Shown here: positions 63,408 through 64,000 of the stretch, one piece after another | How positions within the stretch are numbered: position 1 is the stretch's first letter | Layout: the number at the start of each line of letters is the position of its first letter | DNA from: Cylindrotheca closterium | Lineage: Eukaryota > Bacillariophyta > Bacillariophyceae > Bacillariales > Bacillariaceae | DNA: 64,000 nucleotides | Assembly (NCBI GenBank): GCA_933822405.4 | Contig: CAKOGP040001335.1 | Span: 425,544 to 489,543, forward strand | Reading direction: 5' to 3' | The notes under the pieces: generated by a model | Database searches by the model: none | The model's input: the letters and a program-made list of their open reading frames with translations, nothing else | What the model was told of the DNA's origin: nothing | Translations under genes and position numbers: made by a program

Positions 63408-63798
63408 GATCGTGCCTGGTATCAATCATTGACGACAACAAGACTTGTCCCCTCCCTTGATACTACTTTTTTTTGCTCCATCATTGTGTTCCGTCGTTGC
63501 ACGATGGATGGATTCATAGTTACACAAAGTTCATCTCATGAAACAGATAGCACATTTAAAAAAATTAAATTCAAGGGAAGTGTATTTTCAATTTCATGGG
63601 CCAACGCCATTCGTCGCTCTCCAGCACCATATATATATATCGATCGTTCGAATAATCCACGATCGACCACCTCGATTCAAAAGATGGGAGCTCTTTTTTT
63701 ATATACCGTATTTGATACCGGTATAATATATATTCATTGTCAAAATTATCAAAAATTGATCGGACTTGTGTTGTGGAGCAATGCTGTTGTGATGAAAG
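63408..63798. other. Intergenic 3' of the metalloprotease
   Basis: AT-rich with an ATATATATATCGATCG stretch and a TACCGGTATAATATATA element near 63715-63731. No gene recognised. Confidence 0.5.
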
Positions 63799-63890
63799 CT
63801 ATCGAAGATAGCCAACTGGCGCCTGCCGCCTGGTTTCTTCCATGAGGGATTCTTTCTTGGTGTGACTCTGGTGGCTGTTAGATAATAAAA
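63799..63890 (+). repeat. Dispersed repeat, copy 2
   Basis: 63799-63823 is the exact reverse complement of 52459-52483, with looser similarity to 52400-52458 continuing to about 63890 (TTCTTGGTGTGACTCTGGTG). It may run on; the last 110 bases show no gene. Confidence 0.6.
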
Positions 63891-64000
63891 GACCCTACGA
63901 TACTCTGAGACGATCAGTCTTCAGTTGTTCGGCGTAACGTAGTCCTAATACTATGAACCTTAAAGTCGTTAATAAAACTTGCTTTAGTTGGGATAAGAGT

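Noticed and set aside
63429..63845. 138-codon open frame after the metalloprotease
   Set aside because: No ATG start that makes sense, AT-rich low-complexity translation, and it runs into the dispersed repeat.

Overview
This is a nuclear window from a photosynthetic stramenopile, most likely a pennate diatom. Evidence: short GT-AG introns (about 55-150 bp); plastid presequences built as a signal peptide followed by an ASAFAP-like cleavage motif (24.98 kb, 28.94 kb, 46.27 kb, and a three-part version at 17.2 kb); BspA/DUF285-type surface repeat proteins; and families common in diatoms (ABC1-like kinases, PAP/fibrillin, NCKX exchangers, M6-like proteases). The species cannot be fixed from the sequence. 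Exon boundaries were worked out by hand from splice signals, reading phase and protein continuity.

Layout. 1-4.3 kb: three minus-strand genes (TPR methyltransferase running off the left edge, HAD phosphatase, ankyrin protein). 4.35-7.15 kb: gene-poor, with two 20-bp-unit tandem arrays flanking a coding relic. 7.2-20.8 kb: dense housekeeping and plastid genes (acidic nuclear-type protein with a partial 3' duplicate, F-box-like/DUF4246 oxygenase, six-exon K-dependent Na/Ca exchanger, 2OG dioxygenase, thylakoid-lumen fibrillin) and a tandem pair of disordered paralogs. 21-35.7 kb: a Cys-containing gene fragment, sulfotransferase, small plastid protein with an in-frame TGA, ABC1 kinase, ZIP transporter, duplicated-domain plastid protein, four-TM protein, an FSH1-RWD-YGR210 GTPase fusion and a helical protein. 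36.8-39.5 kb: three tandem copies of a tiny unrecognised gene. 40-49 kb: membrane-anchored class 3 lipase, WWE/RelA-SpoT-like/TPR protein, plastid membrane protein, secreted flavin amine oxidase. 50-57.5 kb: three minus-strand DUF285 surface-repeat genes in different states (one decayed, one with a single TGA, one intact) around a plus-strand BspA-type LRR/ankyrin gene. 57.9-63.4 kb: DDI1-like aspartic protease and a secreted seven-exon M6-like metalloprotease.

How the genes relate. Most genes are independent units packed tightly, with head-to-head pairs sharing promoters under 300 bp. The 50-57.5 kb block is the one thematic cluster: cell-surface repeat proteins whose decayed member preserves an ectodomain, a membrane span and an intracellular RING-H2, a receptor-like E3 ligase layout. 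The strongest leads are that architecture, the GTPase fusion, the WWE/RelA-SpoT/TPR protein, the triplicated small gene, the paired 20-bp arrays, and several stop codons that sit where tryptophan is expected.
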